Source of the DNA: Terebella lapidaria | Taxonomy: Eukaryota > Annelida > Polychaeta > Terebellida > Terebellidae | Assembly: GCA_949152475.1 (NCBI GenBank) | Contig: OX424569.1 | Location: forward strand, 29,309,950-29,373,949 | DNA: 64,000 nucleotides | Direction of reading: 5' to 3' | Shown here: piece after piece, positions 10,749-22,619 of the stretch | Layout of the letters: the number at the start of each line of letters is the position of its first letter | Position numbering within the stretch: position 1 is the first letter of the stretch | Notes under the pieces: model-generated | The model's input: the letters and a program-made list of their open reading frames with translations, nothing else | What the model was told of the DNA's origin: nothing | Databases searched by the model: none | Position numbers and translations under genes: made by a program

Positions 10749-11869
10749 AATGCAAGCGCTCAGAGCCTCGGAATTCCCCATAGATCATCCAGAATTCATT
10801 GGCATTTGGGACCCTAGGCCCCGCGCCTGCTTGTTCGGTCAATCTACCAAATCTAACTCTTTCCGTCCGTCTTCGTGCAGAGAAAAAGAGACAAACCTCG
10901 AAATATCCATTTATAGGAATTACTGAATGTTTCTGTTTACTTCCTTTTTAGGCTGTGAAAGCTCATATCGGCAGAGATCCCGTATTAGTACTTTTGTGAA
11001 ATGTTCGTGGGTCCCAGACCTCACGCCTGCTTGATTGCCAAATATACTGAAAATAATTCTTTCTGTTATTCTGTCACTTTTTTTTTCATTAACATGTATA
11101 TTTTTCATTAACATACAGGGGGTGGTGGTAATAAAAGTGAGTATAACGCCGCAGATGGTATTAGATTGGATATGAAGGAGTAAAGAGGAAATGTTGAGTT
11201 CGTTGGCTTCTGGTGCCGTAGGCGAGCCCCAAACCCCAGGCCTTTTGACTAGGAGAATATACCCAACTGCGTCCCCTCTTTTCGGAAATACTGTATCCGC
11301 CCCAGACTACCATACAATATTATGGAGCCTAACTGGAGATATTCTTTTCATCAGCAGTTATAGCAATTGACATTTAGTGTTAGGACATGTTTGACATAAA
11401 TGTTTTAATTTACCCCGAAATTTGGGCCAGAGAAAAAGACAGGCATTCTATAATACATGGTATATGTTTTGTTCAACTAAATCAGAAACATCATATAGTA
11501 GATGTATGTGCATGGATTGTCGTGGTATATCCAAAGGGGATATTATGATAGATCAATTATACAAGTACTTAATGAACCATCAACAGCAGAAGTATATAGA
11601 CATTGGAGACTAGTTGGTCAAACATTTATAATGAAAACTTGTGTTCCAGAAGTAATCTATCACGTTGATTCAATATCACCACCGACAATGATAAATGGGC
11701 AACAGATAAACTGTTCCACGCTGGCACTGACACCTGTCTGGCAAGTCACTTAGGAAGTCGTCGGTATTTGATCAAAACACATTTTATTACCTCCTTTCTC
11801 CTGAACATTCATAATTCCATTTATAACAATGTACTTTCTTCACCATCGATGCAGTGTACGTCAATACAC
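10749..11869. other. Stretch without array homologue, no gene called
   Basis: I find no clear homologue of this interval elsewhere in the window. It contains two diverged copies of a GC-richer block, near 10,805 (GGGACCCTAGGCCCCGCGCC) and near 11,008 (GGGTCCCAGACCTCACGCC). Several open frames of 60-85 codons overlap in different registers and none has supporting homology or conserved copies. Confidence 0.4.
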
Positions 11870-14543
11870 CCGATATTAAACAGTATTATGTTACCTAGGA
11901 ATTTTGTCTGGCTTGGATGTCATAGGAATAAGAAGTATCAAATTTTTGGTGTGAAGATATCGCCTGCCTACTTCAAGATATGTTTTGGTATATCTTATCT
12001 TTGCATTTCATAGATAAACAACATTAAATACAAGAAAATTACATTTTTACAGTGTCTTTTCTCAAAGAACTGTCTTAATTTGTATGTCAGTGATGATGTG
12101 TTTATTTTTACAATTTACTCACCACTTACAAGTCGAGGTCACCACAAGAAACATGCACAAATGCTGCAGACAATGGACATATAACATGTCACCCCTTGTA
12201 TTTTTGCAAATTAAATGAACGACATAACATAAATATAAAAAAAACAATAAAGAACATATTTAATGATATTCAGGTTTTCTCAGTGAAATATATAAAATAT
12301 TGTTTCATCAATTTACATGCACAGATGAATATGAACACACCAAAAGATGAGATTGTAAAGTACTGCGGTTTTGCCTATAATGCAGGGGAGACAATTTATA
12401 TGTCCCAGTATGATTTCTTATAAATTTTGCTTGACCAATTATTATCGTCATAAATTTTGTGTCGATGGTTTCGATTGTCGGGTGATACTTACATTTGTTA
12501 TATCACTGGTGTTTGCTTTGAAAAGCAATCTACAAATTGGATATTGAAATAATTATGACAATAACTAATGATTATTAATATACATCAATTACTAATGTGC
12601 ATTAATAATTAACAATACTACATTCAAGACTGTTGGAGTTTATTACGAAGAAAACTTCTTGGGAATTGCCTTCCAGTTTTACCCGCTCCAAATTCCACAC
12701 AGGCATACATTTCACACTGATATCTTTGCACGTACTTACCATGATATGCCCTGTTTGGTTCATTGCACGCCATGTTACCATGACTGGATCTGCCTCGATT
12801 ATTGATGTGGGAATATATTAGACCCACTAATCGATTCTATCTTGGCACAACAAAGAGATGGCGCTCCAAAGGCCGCCCAGTGTGTCGGGGATGAAGGACT
12901 TGCTGTTCCTCTCAATGATCTGATTCCCCTAAACGAGGTGAATCATTTGCTAATCCTTTTATAAGATGGGAAACCATCAGCAATATGAGCAGTAGGGTTA
13001 TTATGTGTATGTTTTTTTGTTTTTTGAAATGGAGAAGTGTTATACAAACGATGTAATTGCAGATGAGGTAAGCACATATCGTCGTTTGCGCTGTCTTGAT
13101 GATAATGTGTGTTGTTTTTACTGAAATAAACATTAGTAATTGTCAAGTGGCCATGAAATATGCCAATACATCTGCCACAGTCAGTTTTTCAACCTCGAAA
13201 CCCAAAAGTTCACCACAAAATACAATATTAAAATGACGGAATTTTCCCAATTCTATCTCCAATAGCCAGAGAAAATCAAATCAGTTCGCCTATCAATTCT
13301 ACTCAGTCAGAAGTTTCGAGAATTCCAAAAGTTCACTGTACACTGTTCACAGAATACATATTCACAAATAAGTGTTCCTTCAGCAATTATGAGCTATTCC
13401 AATAAAATCCTTCCCAGTTTTCTGATCAAGCCACCACAACTGACACGTTCTTGCGTTTTCAGGAGTCTGTGATTGAGCTTGGCTGAATAGCACCACGTGG
13501 ACATTGATACATGTGCAGTCGATGGGCTTGCCCCGTGTTGGAACTAATACCTGTGTGACAGGTTACTTTTTAATACCTCCGTATTTAATTCAAATAGAGA
13601 ATCACACAGTATTCGCTGCTGACTGGGGATCCTACAACTCACATTTGAACACCCTCTGTCGCCATCTATGGTTATTCTATCAACACGCTACGTACGTTCT
13701 CGCACGGGAACATAAGGGAATTACATTTCTTTAATATATTTATCTGACTATTCATGTGGTTTTCTATGGGTGAGTTAGTTTGTACATTTTGTTTTGAAAT
13801 TGCACGTAATCTTATGGAGTGAATTATTGAACATAAATCATCGATTCATTGGATAGTCTTTATATCTCCTATTTTAAAACAAATCAAGTTGGTTCCTGAA
13901 ACTCCTCCCATATCAGACGTTAACCTCTTAGAGTAATTTAGTCTGGCTAGATTTACAAGTAGCAAAGTCCACCAAACCGTTGCAGTCGTGACCTTTTAAG
14001 TGGTTGCCCTTTCTTTTAATGGTATGTGCCAGTCTGGTACCCGGAATTATGTGTCATTATAGTAAAACGTTGCATTTGGATAGATTGTTATGTTCCAGGC
14101 CCCTGAGATTTGAGCAAAAGTTGTATGTTTAAAAACAGTGATATGAAAAGTAGAACTTGATGGGTAAAATAAAAAATCTCATCTGGCAAAATTTTTTGGG
14201 CATCAATCACGAAATTGATCCCGTTCCATACAACATAAAAATGTCCTTGCAGAAATTCATGGGAGTATCAAATAAGTAAATAAGTGTCTCAGCATAAATG
14301 TCTTTTTTCATGGAAATTGTTATCGAAATTTCACCAGCAATCGTGTGTACCATTAACCCATGTCCCCTCAGTGCCAGGAGTATTCTGACTCCTGTCCTGA
14401 TCCTGATTCCACATTGCAAGTGTGGAAGATAAAATATGATGATCAAAACTAAACACCCTGATATGAATTCAGCTAACATAGCAAGCCCATTAAAAAAATA
14501 TTTGGCTCCTATGAGACATAGTCCTGCAATTATATTCTTCATT

Positions 14544-14568
14544 ATTGCGCGCGCGCGAGAGAGAGAGC
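14544..14568. repeat. (GC)n(GA)n microsatellite
   Basis: A run of GC dinucleotides is followed by GA dinucleotides. The equivalent place in the first unit (near 4,982) has only GCGCGAGACAGAG, so this is a local expansion. Confidence 0.85.
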
Positions 14569-14638
14569 TTAACGTCACTGATTAACTGCAACTTAATGGC
14601 ACCGATCAGGGATAAATGGTGGGCAATCAGATGGTTGT

Positions 14639-14878
14639 CCTTCCGCATCACTGGATGGAACCAGGCGAGTGAATGGATACCTAAAGTGTAGTGTATCAGG
14701 GAATTATCCTTCTGCATCACTGGATGGAACCAGCCGAGTGAATGGTTACCTAAAGTGTAGTGTATCAGGGATTTATCCTTCCGCATCACTTGATGGAACC
14801 AGCCGAGTGAATAGTTACCTAAAGTGTAGTGTATCAGGGATTTATCCTTCTGCATCACTGGATGGAACCAGCCGAGTT
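14639..14878. repeat. 69-bp minisatellite, about 3.5 copies
   Basis: The start CCTTC(T/C)GCATCACT recurs at 14,639, 14,708, 14,777 and 14,846, a period of exactly 69 bp. The homologous site of the first unit (about 5,065-5,110) has one copy. Because 69 is a multiple of three, the expansion creates a spurious minus-strand frame of 138 codons (14,490-14,906) made of 23-residue repeats around LGWFHPVM. Confidence 0.9.
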
Positions 14879-15509
14879 CAAAATGTTGTGTATCTTGCAC
14901 TGTCATATTTCATTGTTTAAACGGTTAACCTTTGAGGAGCGGTAGAGCACCTTTTTTCTCTCCACGATTACTCCCGCGAAAATATCCACGAAATATTTGA
15001 GGTTTTCCTATGCCTGTTTGAGAGTTGTCTGATAATATATGTCTTTCCAGCAAATTATTACCTATGGCGGGATATACACAATTATCACTTACAAGTTGAT
15101 ACACACAATAACTACTTACACTTACATGTACAATGTGATGTATTTCCAATTTATTCAATATGATGGTGAAATTTACTGATTGCGAACAATAGTTGGCTTT
15201 TTCCAGGGGGTTGTGAAGACATGGATTCAGTACAATGTAAACAACCATCCATCACCTTCTGCTGCAGACTGAAAGAGCTCACCACTTTGTTGCCTTTTAG
15301 ACCTAAATGTATATCTGATTTGTTTGCAGTTAAATTCCATTGCCTGTGGATCCAGCACAACACCACAAACATTATCCAGATAGCTTCGTTTTGTGATGGT
15401 TTAATGGAAAGGCTATCAGTATATCTGATGCCTTATCGCACGAGTCATGAGTTCGATATATATATAACAAGAAGTTCCTCGTATGTTTCTAAAATTCGAG
15501 ATGCATTAC

Positions 15510-15750
15510 ATAAAATAAAAATTTCGGAAACCCGTTAGCATGGTTAGTGCCACATGTGAAAATATATTTATCTGGCGGCCACCGCTTATTTATATAGCAG
15601 CCACCACTTAGTTATCTGTTAACTGCCACATAGTTACTATATAGCATAAGTTATGTGTAATCAAGTGGCGCCCACAAGATAATGAGTGGCGGCCACCAAA
15701 TAACAATGCTTTCATACCTGGCACTAACGGGCTTCCGTACAAAAATATGT
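15510..15750. mobile_element. MITE-like non-coding insertion
   Basis: CGGAAACCCGTTAG at 15,525-15,538 is inverted at 15,724-15,737 with one mismatch, and GTTAGTGCCA also appears near both ends. The interior carries palindrome-like GGCGGCCACC motifs and no coding frame. The first array unit has no such sequence between GATGCATTGCAA and TGTGTTCAATATC (about 5,700-5,730), so it serves as an empty site. The exact ends and target duplication are uncertain because the flanks are A-rich. Confidence 0.6.
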
Positions 15751-16542
15751 GTTCAATATCGACTGGCAGTTACTGCTACAGTCCTTGATAAGGTGAATGA
15801 CGTGATGGCCTGATGGGTAGTATTAGGGGTAATGACTAACTGGCTTCATGCTTATCCCGTGTACCTTCGACACGTCAATTATGTTTGCCATGTGACCGTT
15901 CTCTGTCTCTCTCTTTCCAGTATATTGTTCAGCTATGCTCGCCTAAAATTCTCCGACTGCAGATATTTTGTAATCTGCAGATTCTTTACATATGTAGAGT
16001 TGCTTCGTATTTTCACTTGTCATTTGACAAAGTAAAATGACTTCATAGTCATTGGCGCAGTTACATGCGAATCTCATTTAAAGGCACATGTAAACAAGGA
16101 CCATATATACTGCCAGAAATTACGAATCGAAACACGCTCTAAATGAAATTTATATATTTGTGCATGAGGTGTAGATTATTGTCCAAGTGGCACCTTGCAA
16201 TCTCGTTGTTCAAATGACAAGTGGAGGTCATTGCTAACTATTCCTCCCATGGACATGATGTATTGCCTTTCCAAGACTTTCGAATGAATGAAGGTGACCC
16301 ACGCAAGCTATATATTGGTCAGAAGTGGTGCTATTTTATACATGGTTAGGTGTATTCCTTTCGAGGATTTCTATAATTCATATTAAAAGTCATATAGGGT
16401 ATGCAATAGAACTTTGTTTCTACAAATGTATGCCTTTGGGGCTCACTTCAATGACTGAATTGTTCAATGATATCAGGCATAATTATTTGCAATCAAATAT
16501 TGATAACCATTGTTTGATGAAGAAACTAACTTTATGTTTTCA
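15751..16542. other. Gene-less stretch
   Basis: The part at 16,150-16,280 resembles the array block near 6,830-6,960 (GTTCAAATGACAAGTGGAGG). No gene is supported. Confidence 0.4.
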
Positions 16543-16602
16543 GGAGTGGATTGATGAAGACGTATCAGTGGCCTACAACAACAATGGTTCTCGGACTCAT
16601 AT
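16543..16602 (+). other. Exon-like segment with consensus splice sites
   Basis: TTTATGTTTTCAG precedes this segment and GTAAGTG follows it, both good matches to animal splice signals. The 60-base segment is open and reads EWIDEDVSVAYNNNGSRTH in one frame. There is no recognisable domain, and the neighbouring exons of such a gene are not identified. It could be chance in an AT-rich region. Confidence 0.25.
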
Positions 16603-18511
16603 GTAAGTGAAAATCCAGTTTAAGCTGTCTTAATGCTACGTCGGTTTTGCTATGTTTTGCAAAATCTTCATTCAAAAACAGTTTATATTATTTCAATACT
16701 TCGTCATTTGTGTATCATTGCATATTATTTGTTTCAATGCTTCATCATTTGTGTATATATTCGTCATAATTTGTATATATTCAATTTCTGAACACCAAAT
16801 CATCTTGCTTGGTTCGATTCAAGCTTTCATGGACATTGACATGGATGTGGCTTTTTTGGGAGGGAAATTGCATGAATTGAGGATGACCGAAAATATTTCA
16901 GCAATTTCCTGACCTTCCTAGCTCCATCGAACCTTGGATTATGCATCACAGGCTCGTATGGGGTATTTGATGATCAAATGACAAATCAGTCACCTCCATC
17001 AGTGTGGAAACCATCGTCGGAATGAATATGTCCAACATTTTTGCAATCGGATGCACCCAGGGTAGGTCATGGACAAGACGATTTTTAGACAACCCCCCCC
17101 CCCCCAGGTAATAAGGAAAAAAGACACTACAGAAATTTAAGCATGCTCTCTTTTTCTTTCACGTCCATTACCAATGATACAATGAAGCTTGCGACGATTT
17201 TATTGACAATGTCACGTCAGGCCTGCAATTGTGTCTTCCAAATGAGCCACACAATTTCCTAAAAAGTACTCTGTGCACATTCAGCTTCAAGCCATTGTAT
17301 TAGCGGGAATCGAGATATTGACATGTTGTAAACTAATCCAATCAGCTCACAGAATGATTTAATGCAGTTCTTGATTTAATACAGTTCCACCTTTACATAA
17401 ATCGCACAGTATTTGTTTTTCATCATTCAATGATATCTGATCTCTTCATGGTTCGTAATGAGGACGCATTAGTTTGACGCTAGCAAATGGTGGTTGTTCT
17501 GATGTTATAAATATGTACACTAATTTGCTTCCATTCACATATTTTTCCATCATCACCTAGCAGCGTTATTCATTCAACTACATAAAGAGGTACCAACAAG
17601 GTAAAGAATGCATTGACGTGTGTAAATGACTTGTGACAGATTAAATCCATACATGTCGCTGGAACCAATAGTATTTTATTTGCGTCAATTCACGAAGACC
17701 CACCCACACATGGACTGTTTAGTGTCGTACAGTGCCATTGTAAATTGTGACTACAATTGCCGTATATGCGGAATATGCCTGAGTACTGCAATTTTAATTG
17801 ATATCATAATCATTAAACATGAAAATATACGTAATCATGCGTGTTGAGGGCATGGTTGCATTTCATAGTTATGTAGACATATTGTAAGAATATAAATACT
17901 CATGTGGCTAAATAAATCACACAATATGTATTGCACTACTAGCTTTAATGTTTTTATACCCATAGCTCCACATAGCCTAATGGTGATTTATTCCGTAGTG
18001 TTCAGATGTCAATTGCCAGTAACCAAGACTTATGACATTTCTTTACCACATGAAGCCCCGATGGTTGATATAGGGATTCCAATTTTGAACTTGATATTTT
18101 CTCCTTGGTACGGTGCTCATACTCACCCATAATACGATGGAAGATTTATGTAGCTGCAACACCCACCATTCGTTTCACTTTCTGAACATAATTTTGCTTG
18201 TTACTACAGTAAGACACACACAGGACTTAAATTTTTTTCGTGGTATAATTTATATGGCATCTGTTTGATGCATATTTCAGAATATGACGTGTGTTGTTTA
18301 TCTCCCAAATTCGAGATGCTAATACATCAAAAAGACATACGTTTCCATTACCAACACCTTTTCACCATCAACATTTAATTAAGTACACCCTGTCTTTCTC
18401 ACCAAAATCAAAGAACAACTGTCTTAATTCATCTCTGTCTCAATTCATTCACCTTTAAAAGTGTTTGTATTTCTTGTCACTTGAGTCTATGAATATCATG
18501 AATTTGGAAAG
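16603..18511. other. Gene-less stretch
   Basis: It contains a 13-base run of C at 17,093-17,105. The part from about 17,220 to 18,130 is homologous to 36,220-37,070 and 57,580-58,430. The open frames in those copies do not agree in frame, so no gene is called. Confidence 0.45.
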
Positions 18512-18796
18512 TTGGAATTAACCATGATCAATTGTAGGAAAAGTTTCATGATGAGAAATTATGATGATTGTGATATTTCCCACTCACAATCAGCCAACAC
18601 ATGTACACACTTCAGTTTTGATGAATGGGAAGAAATTATCACATCTTTGGTGACAAGCTATCATCTTCCCATTGCGATAAATGACAAATTCCTTGTCGAC
18701 AGCTGCACACTCAATAATATTCAAACACAAAATTTGGATACGTTTGACAGATTAATATCTCTGTCTCTGAAGTATGACAATGCATACATATAAACT
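18512..18796 (+). pseudogene. Recurrent relic ORF, FDEWEE family
   Basis: The frame reads HFSFDEWEEIITSLVTSYH, then PIAINDKFLVDSCTLNNIQ, and ends SLKYDNAYI before a stop. The same peptide recurs at 37,955-38,155 and 59,309-59,509, where a frameshift removes the last 20 residues. It is further decayed at about 23,690-23,900 and 49,980-50,190. A possible splice acceptor (CAATTGTAG) lies just upstream in all copies. I do not recognise the family. It probably derives from one exon of a gene carried by the ancestral array monomer. Confidence 0.35.
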
Positions 18797-18932
18797 ACCT
18801 GTAAAATGTCTGGAATCGCTTAATCACATACATCCTTGATGAAGCACTAGTCAGTCTACAATGACAAATTGCACACCTACATGACTATAATTTTGTTTTC
18901 CTTGTTTCTATCATGTTTCTTGTAAATATTGG

Positions 18933-19262
18933 ATGACAGTTATCCAATGCAAGGTTGTATACAAGAATATGACAAAACTTCACGTTTTTGGGAGACAATG
19001 TTTTGTGGTCAATCTTTCCTCAAGATACGCAACTGGCCATATAATTAGTGTTGAATGGGATCGTATTCCACAACATGATTTCAAGAAACCTATCGATCAT
19101 GCAAGTCACGATGCAATGCTTGCATACAGGCCAATGATGGAGCAACCCGCTACTGAAATGTTGAATTTGTTCAATGCTTCATTACTTACGCCATATGCGG
19201 CACATTTTTTTTTAAATTTTTTGATATTGTTCACAACATTGCTATTCACAATTGGGTTCTAG
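18933..19262 (+). pseudogene. Recurrent relic ORF, SVEWDR family
   Basis: It contains VIQCKVVYKNMTKLHVFGRQC, then SVEWDRIPQHDFKKPIDHAS and MLNLFNASLLTPYAAHF. Compared with the copies at 38,277 and 59,631, a one-base length difference in a T run shifts the frame between VFGR and SVEWDR. It also retains about 100 bases (after HDF) that the other copies lack. No family is recognised. The longer tail suggests this copy is nearer the ancestral length. Confidence 0.35.
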
Positions 19263-19279
19263 ACTTGGATGTGTAAGTA

Positions 19280-19585
19280 TCAATATATTACCACCAATAC
19301 AGCCAAATTGTGATGATTCCAATAACAAACGTAAAATAAAAAAAATTGTAATAGAAACAAAGCCCGACTGAATAATTTGTCAAAAGACACACTGGCGCCA
19401 TCAGGGGCAGCCAGTGTGTTAGATGTAGTTGTCTCGACTGTACATCTGATGGAATTAGTATACAACTGCTCAACAACCCATGAAAATAATTTAGAAATCC
19501 GAGGCAAACCCCATAGAATAGATTTATGACAAGTAAATAAATACCTAATCACAAGCCAAAAGACTACTGAGTTGATACCTTTCAT
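19280..19585 (-). pseudogene. Recurrent minus-strand relic ORF
   Basis: The minus strand reads VVEQLYTNSIRCTVETTTSN and then APDGASVSFDKLFSRALF. Copies at 38,631-38,918 and 59,985-60,272 read the same with a few substitutions and stay open. The frame is kept across copies that differ by several percent. Function is unknown, and the overlap with the plus-strand relic region makes strand choice uncertain. Confidence 0.3.
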
Positions 19586-19789
19586 AATCTCTACTTATAC
19601 ATGCAATATTTACATGAAGCATGGTAGACATGTGCAAAACAAATAGATGCACATTATGGTATGCAATTTGTCATTATAAACTGATTATTTCATGATCAAT
19701 GTTGAATATGATGAAGCGATTCTAGACTTTTGACGGCCAGTATAATTACTTTTACTACATCTGGTCAGTTAGATCCATTGATACGAATT

Positions 19790-20143
19790 ACGGAAATAAT
19801 AGTAAGTAAATCTCACAGCACTCGTTATGTTACTGGTGTTTTCTATGAAGCAATCAAAGTTTTGGTTAAGGAAATAATTAGCACATAATGAATCATTGAT
19901 ACAGTGTTCGTTCCATCAGTGTGTGGCGTCAGCTTCCTCAGATATAACATTTTTACACTGATATGTTTCACATGAAACAGTCCGAAAATTGCCCTCACAG
20001 TTGTCTCTACAGTACATCAACACAGTTTTCGTTGTGGTGAGTGTTATAGCCTCAGATGTGTGTAGCCTTTTTGGTAGTTGAAAACTTTCAATTATCTCCA
20101 ATGTATCAAGTATGTTTATATGCATTGCACGCCATGGTACCAA
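19790..20143 (-). pseudogene. Minus-strand relic with cysteine pattern like a PAN/Apple domain
   Basis: The frame contains NCEGNFRTVSCETYQCKN, then SEEADATH, a stop, and EHCINDSLCANYFLNQNFDC. The spacing C-x5-C and a later C after an acidic helix-like stretch is reminiscent of PAN/Apple modules, which mediate protein or carbohydrate binding outside the cell. That assignment is inference only. The same sequence occurs at about 24,080-24,300, 39,240-39,397 (continuing at 46,076-46,150), 50,370-50,590 and 60,590-60,815, each with its own damage. Confidence 0.3.
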
Positions 20144-20161
20144 GCCTGAAGCTACCTCGAG

Positions 20162-20344
20162 TTGTGTTGTGAAAGTATATCAGATCCACTGATCTCCTGT
20201 GGTGGGCACAACAAAGGAATGAACGTTGTGAAAGCCGCCCAGTGTGTGAACGATAAAGGACTTGCTTTTGCCATCAATGGACTGCTAAACACGGGAAATC
20301 ATTTGCTTATTGGTTCAGACGACGTTGAGAGATTAGGCATCTAA
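20162..20344 (+). pseudogene. Array landmark ORF, second clear copy
   Basis: The frame of 60 codons reads DPLISCGGHNKGMNVVKAAQ, then CVNDKGLAFAINGLLNTGNH and LLIGSDDVERLGI. It is the best preserved partner of the 46-codon frame at 2,495. The GTG-like upstream part differs between copies, so the real start is not settled. See 2,495-2,635 for the shared residue pattern. Confidence 0.3.
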
Positions 20345-21589
20345 TTGCAGTAGTATCGTCGAGTGAAGAGCATTGTGTGTTTTGGATTAAACAACAATTA
20401 ATGGACCGATGTCATGTTGTCGTTGTTCTAACGTAAGTGCATAGTTTCATTATTTTTGGCAGTTTTGGTATTAACCAATAATATGACTTGACAGAGTGTA
20501 ATATTCTTTATCATTTTTGTCAGATGGCAATGAAAATATACCGATTCATGAGAAGATGCAATGTATCTTGCAAATCGATTAATTGAGTGAAATATTCTTT
20601 ATCATTTTTTTCAGATGGCAACTTCAACAATATTCTTCAAAACTTTCTGATCAAGCCACCACAACCGAAACTTTCTCCTGACACAAAGAGTCATTTTTCC
20701 AGGTTCGCTCAAAAGCATCACCCGGTAATAAGACATGAGTAACCAATGAGCATTTCCCAGGTCCGGATTGATACCAATCTTTTTTTTCAATCAAAGCAGA
20801 GAATCACCCGAGTATTAGTCGAACATGTATCGTCGCGTGGAATGGCGCGGGATGCCGCAAAAGCTTCAAGCCCTTCTTGTTCTTATTCTTAATCCCTCTA
20901 CAACAACTAACTGACACGCATGAAACAGTTCGCTCACGAAGATAACATGAATAATTATCAAGTGGTTTCATAATAAGTACTCGACGCTGGTTAAAATAAA
21001 TAGTGAAAACGTTTGCACAGGAGGTTTCACTCTGGTATCAACGCAATAATTAAACGAACCATAGCATATTCCAATACTCCACACATTTCAGATTCTTTGG
21101 TATTTTAATGAAAAATAATAATGTGAAATTGATTACTCAATGATGCATGCTCATTTGCCATTATGATGAGCTTACCCAGAACACCCAGCATGATAACTCT
21201 TACACTATGCGTATTCTACGTGTGGATTGCCATTAACATGAATAAGGGTGAATGCTAAACTGAACAAATGCAGTTATAAAATTAACCACTTTTTCAAGCA
21301 CTTACTCAGGATTGGGCTCCTCGGGAGACATACTTCTGCAAGTATACCGTTGATTAATGCTCGAGGCAGAGTTAAATGTCTGTGATTGATGGCAACTCAA
21401 TGGAACTGACAAGGAAGAATCGGTGGGCAATAAATCAATTGCCTGAGTGACTAGATAAGTGATCAACTACTCGAAGAGTGGTATATCTTACGTTGCCACA
21501 ATATGTTTCCACGTCTTTGGTAATGAACTGTATAACCTGTACTTAGGAGTTGTGATGAACTTATATTTCTACTACCACAACCATATCAT
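20345..21589. other. Gene-less array sequence, includes an empty pogo site
   Basis: The stretch is homologous to 24,600-25,154 plus 35,884-36,230. The region near 20,875-20,900 (AGCCCTTCTTGTTCTTATTC) is uninterrupted where the pogo-like elements sit in the neighbouring monomers. No gene is supported. Confidence 0.5.
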
Positions 21590-22440
21590 GTTCTAGAAGT
21601 GTTAAAAGTGTAGAAATGAAATCATTTTCAACTGTATATGTTCTTCTTTGACAAAGGCATAGCTCCTTGATACGAAGCAAGTTTGATTGGGATGAAAACC
21701 CATCGATGTCATAGTGTATCCCATTTAGGCGAGTATCAAATGTGGCTATCCATAACAAGCAAACCAACACAAACGATATATAGTAAATGAGATGTGAATG
21801 GACGAGCAGTTATAGAAATTTAAATCACACAGTGATACATGATACACGGAGTTCTTGGTATTACAAATTCACATGCTGATATATTCCACACTAACGACCA
21901 CAATACTCCTCATATGGTGTGCTGTTTTGCGAGGTGCCCTGATAAATTATATTTTGATATATCTCCTCTTTGCCCCCATTGTCTTGATGAATGCTCACAA
22001 GGCATGACTTGATATCTGTGCAGGAATCGGCTGAAAGTAGTTTGGAGTGTGACAGATTTCACCACTTTCCTGGCTGGCCTCACTAGGTTTTATCTCATCA
22101 ATAACTGGCAAATTTGTGAAAAACCGGAATATACTCAGACGGAAATTGTCACTGATGATTCAAGTACATTCCTGCTTAGATATGATATATGAATCGTGGG
22201 TGTAAAATTGGGAATGTATAGAGCTGAGCCATTACCTTTGTATCTAGGGAATACTTCCATTGTGGTCGTATGACATTGTGTAGATAAATGTTGGGGAAAT
22301 TGACAGCTTAAAAGCTTGTAGTTCAAACGACAAGTGAAGGTCATGCAAATTGTTCGCTATATGGCCGTGATAGATTGGCTTCCCAAGGTTTGGATAATCA
22401 AGGCTGATGATGACCATGTTTGATTCGGAGAGTCAAACTT

Positions 22441-22597
22441 GAGGAGCTTTTGAATGGGTAACTGTGATGGAATGACATTGAGGAGCTTTTGAATGGGTCA
22501 CTGTGATGGAATGACATTGAGGAGCTTTTGAATGGGTCACTGTGGTGGAATGACATTGAGGAGCTTTTGAATGGGTCACTGTGATGGAATGAAATTT
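22441..22597. repeat. 39-bp minisatellite, four copies
   Basis: GAGGAGCTTTTGAATGGGT begins at 22,441, 22,480, 22,519 and 22,558. Unit B has two copies at 48,813-48,890. The period is a multiple of three, so an apparent minus-strand peptide with SFHHSDPFKSSSM repeats appears here. It is not a gene. Confidence 0.9.
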
Positions 22598-22619
22598 TTT
22601 GCAGATTGTTATGCGCCAT

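Larger units (their letters stand above)
1400..11850. repeat. Older array unit, first copy (approximate limits)
   Basis: Blocks in this interval recur about 10.4 kb downstream. Examples are 1,480-1,740 with 11,955-12,215, 2,200-2,660 with 12,600-13,040, and 3,560-5,750 with 13,200-15,800. By eye the identity is roughly 80-90 percent with many indels. The limits are approximate. Retroelement fragments and a SINE have inserted since the duplication. No intact host gene is visible. Confidence 0.6.
11870..21589. repeat. Older array unit, second copy (approximate limits)
   Basis: This is the downstream homologue of 1,400-11,850, and its landmark blocks sit at 12,850 and 20,208. It lacks the reverse transcriptase insertion of the first copy and has its own MITE-like insertion (about 15.5 kb) and an expanded 69-bp repeat (14.64-14.88 kb). 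The right limit is where the younger duplicated unit begins. Confidence 0.55.

Noticed and set aside
14207..14578. 123-codon minus-strand frame with hydrophobic segments
   Set aside because: The homologous DNA at about 4,690-5,010 does not keep the frame.
14490..14906. 138-codon minus-strand frame of 23-residue repeats
   Set aside because: It is produced by the 69-bp minisatellite. The homologous older unit has a single copy of the repeat and no such frame.
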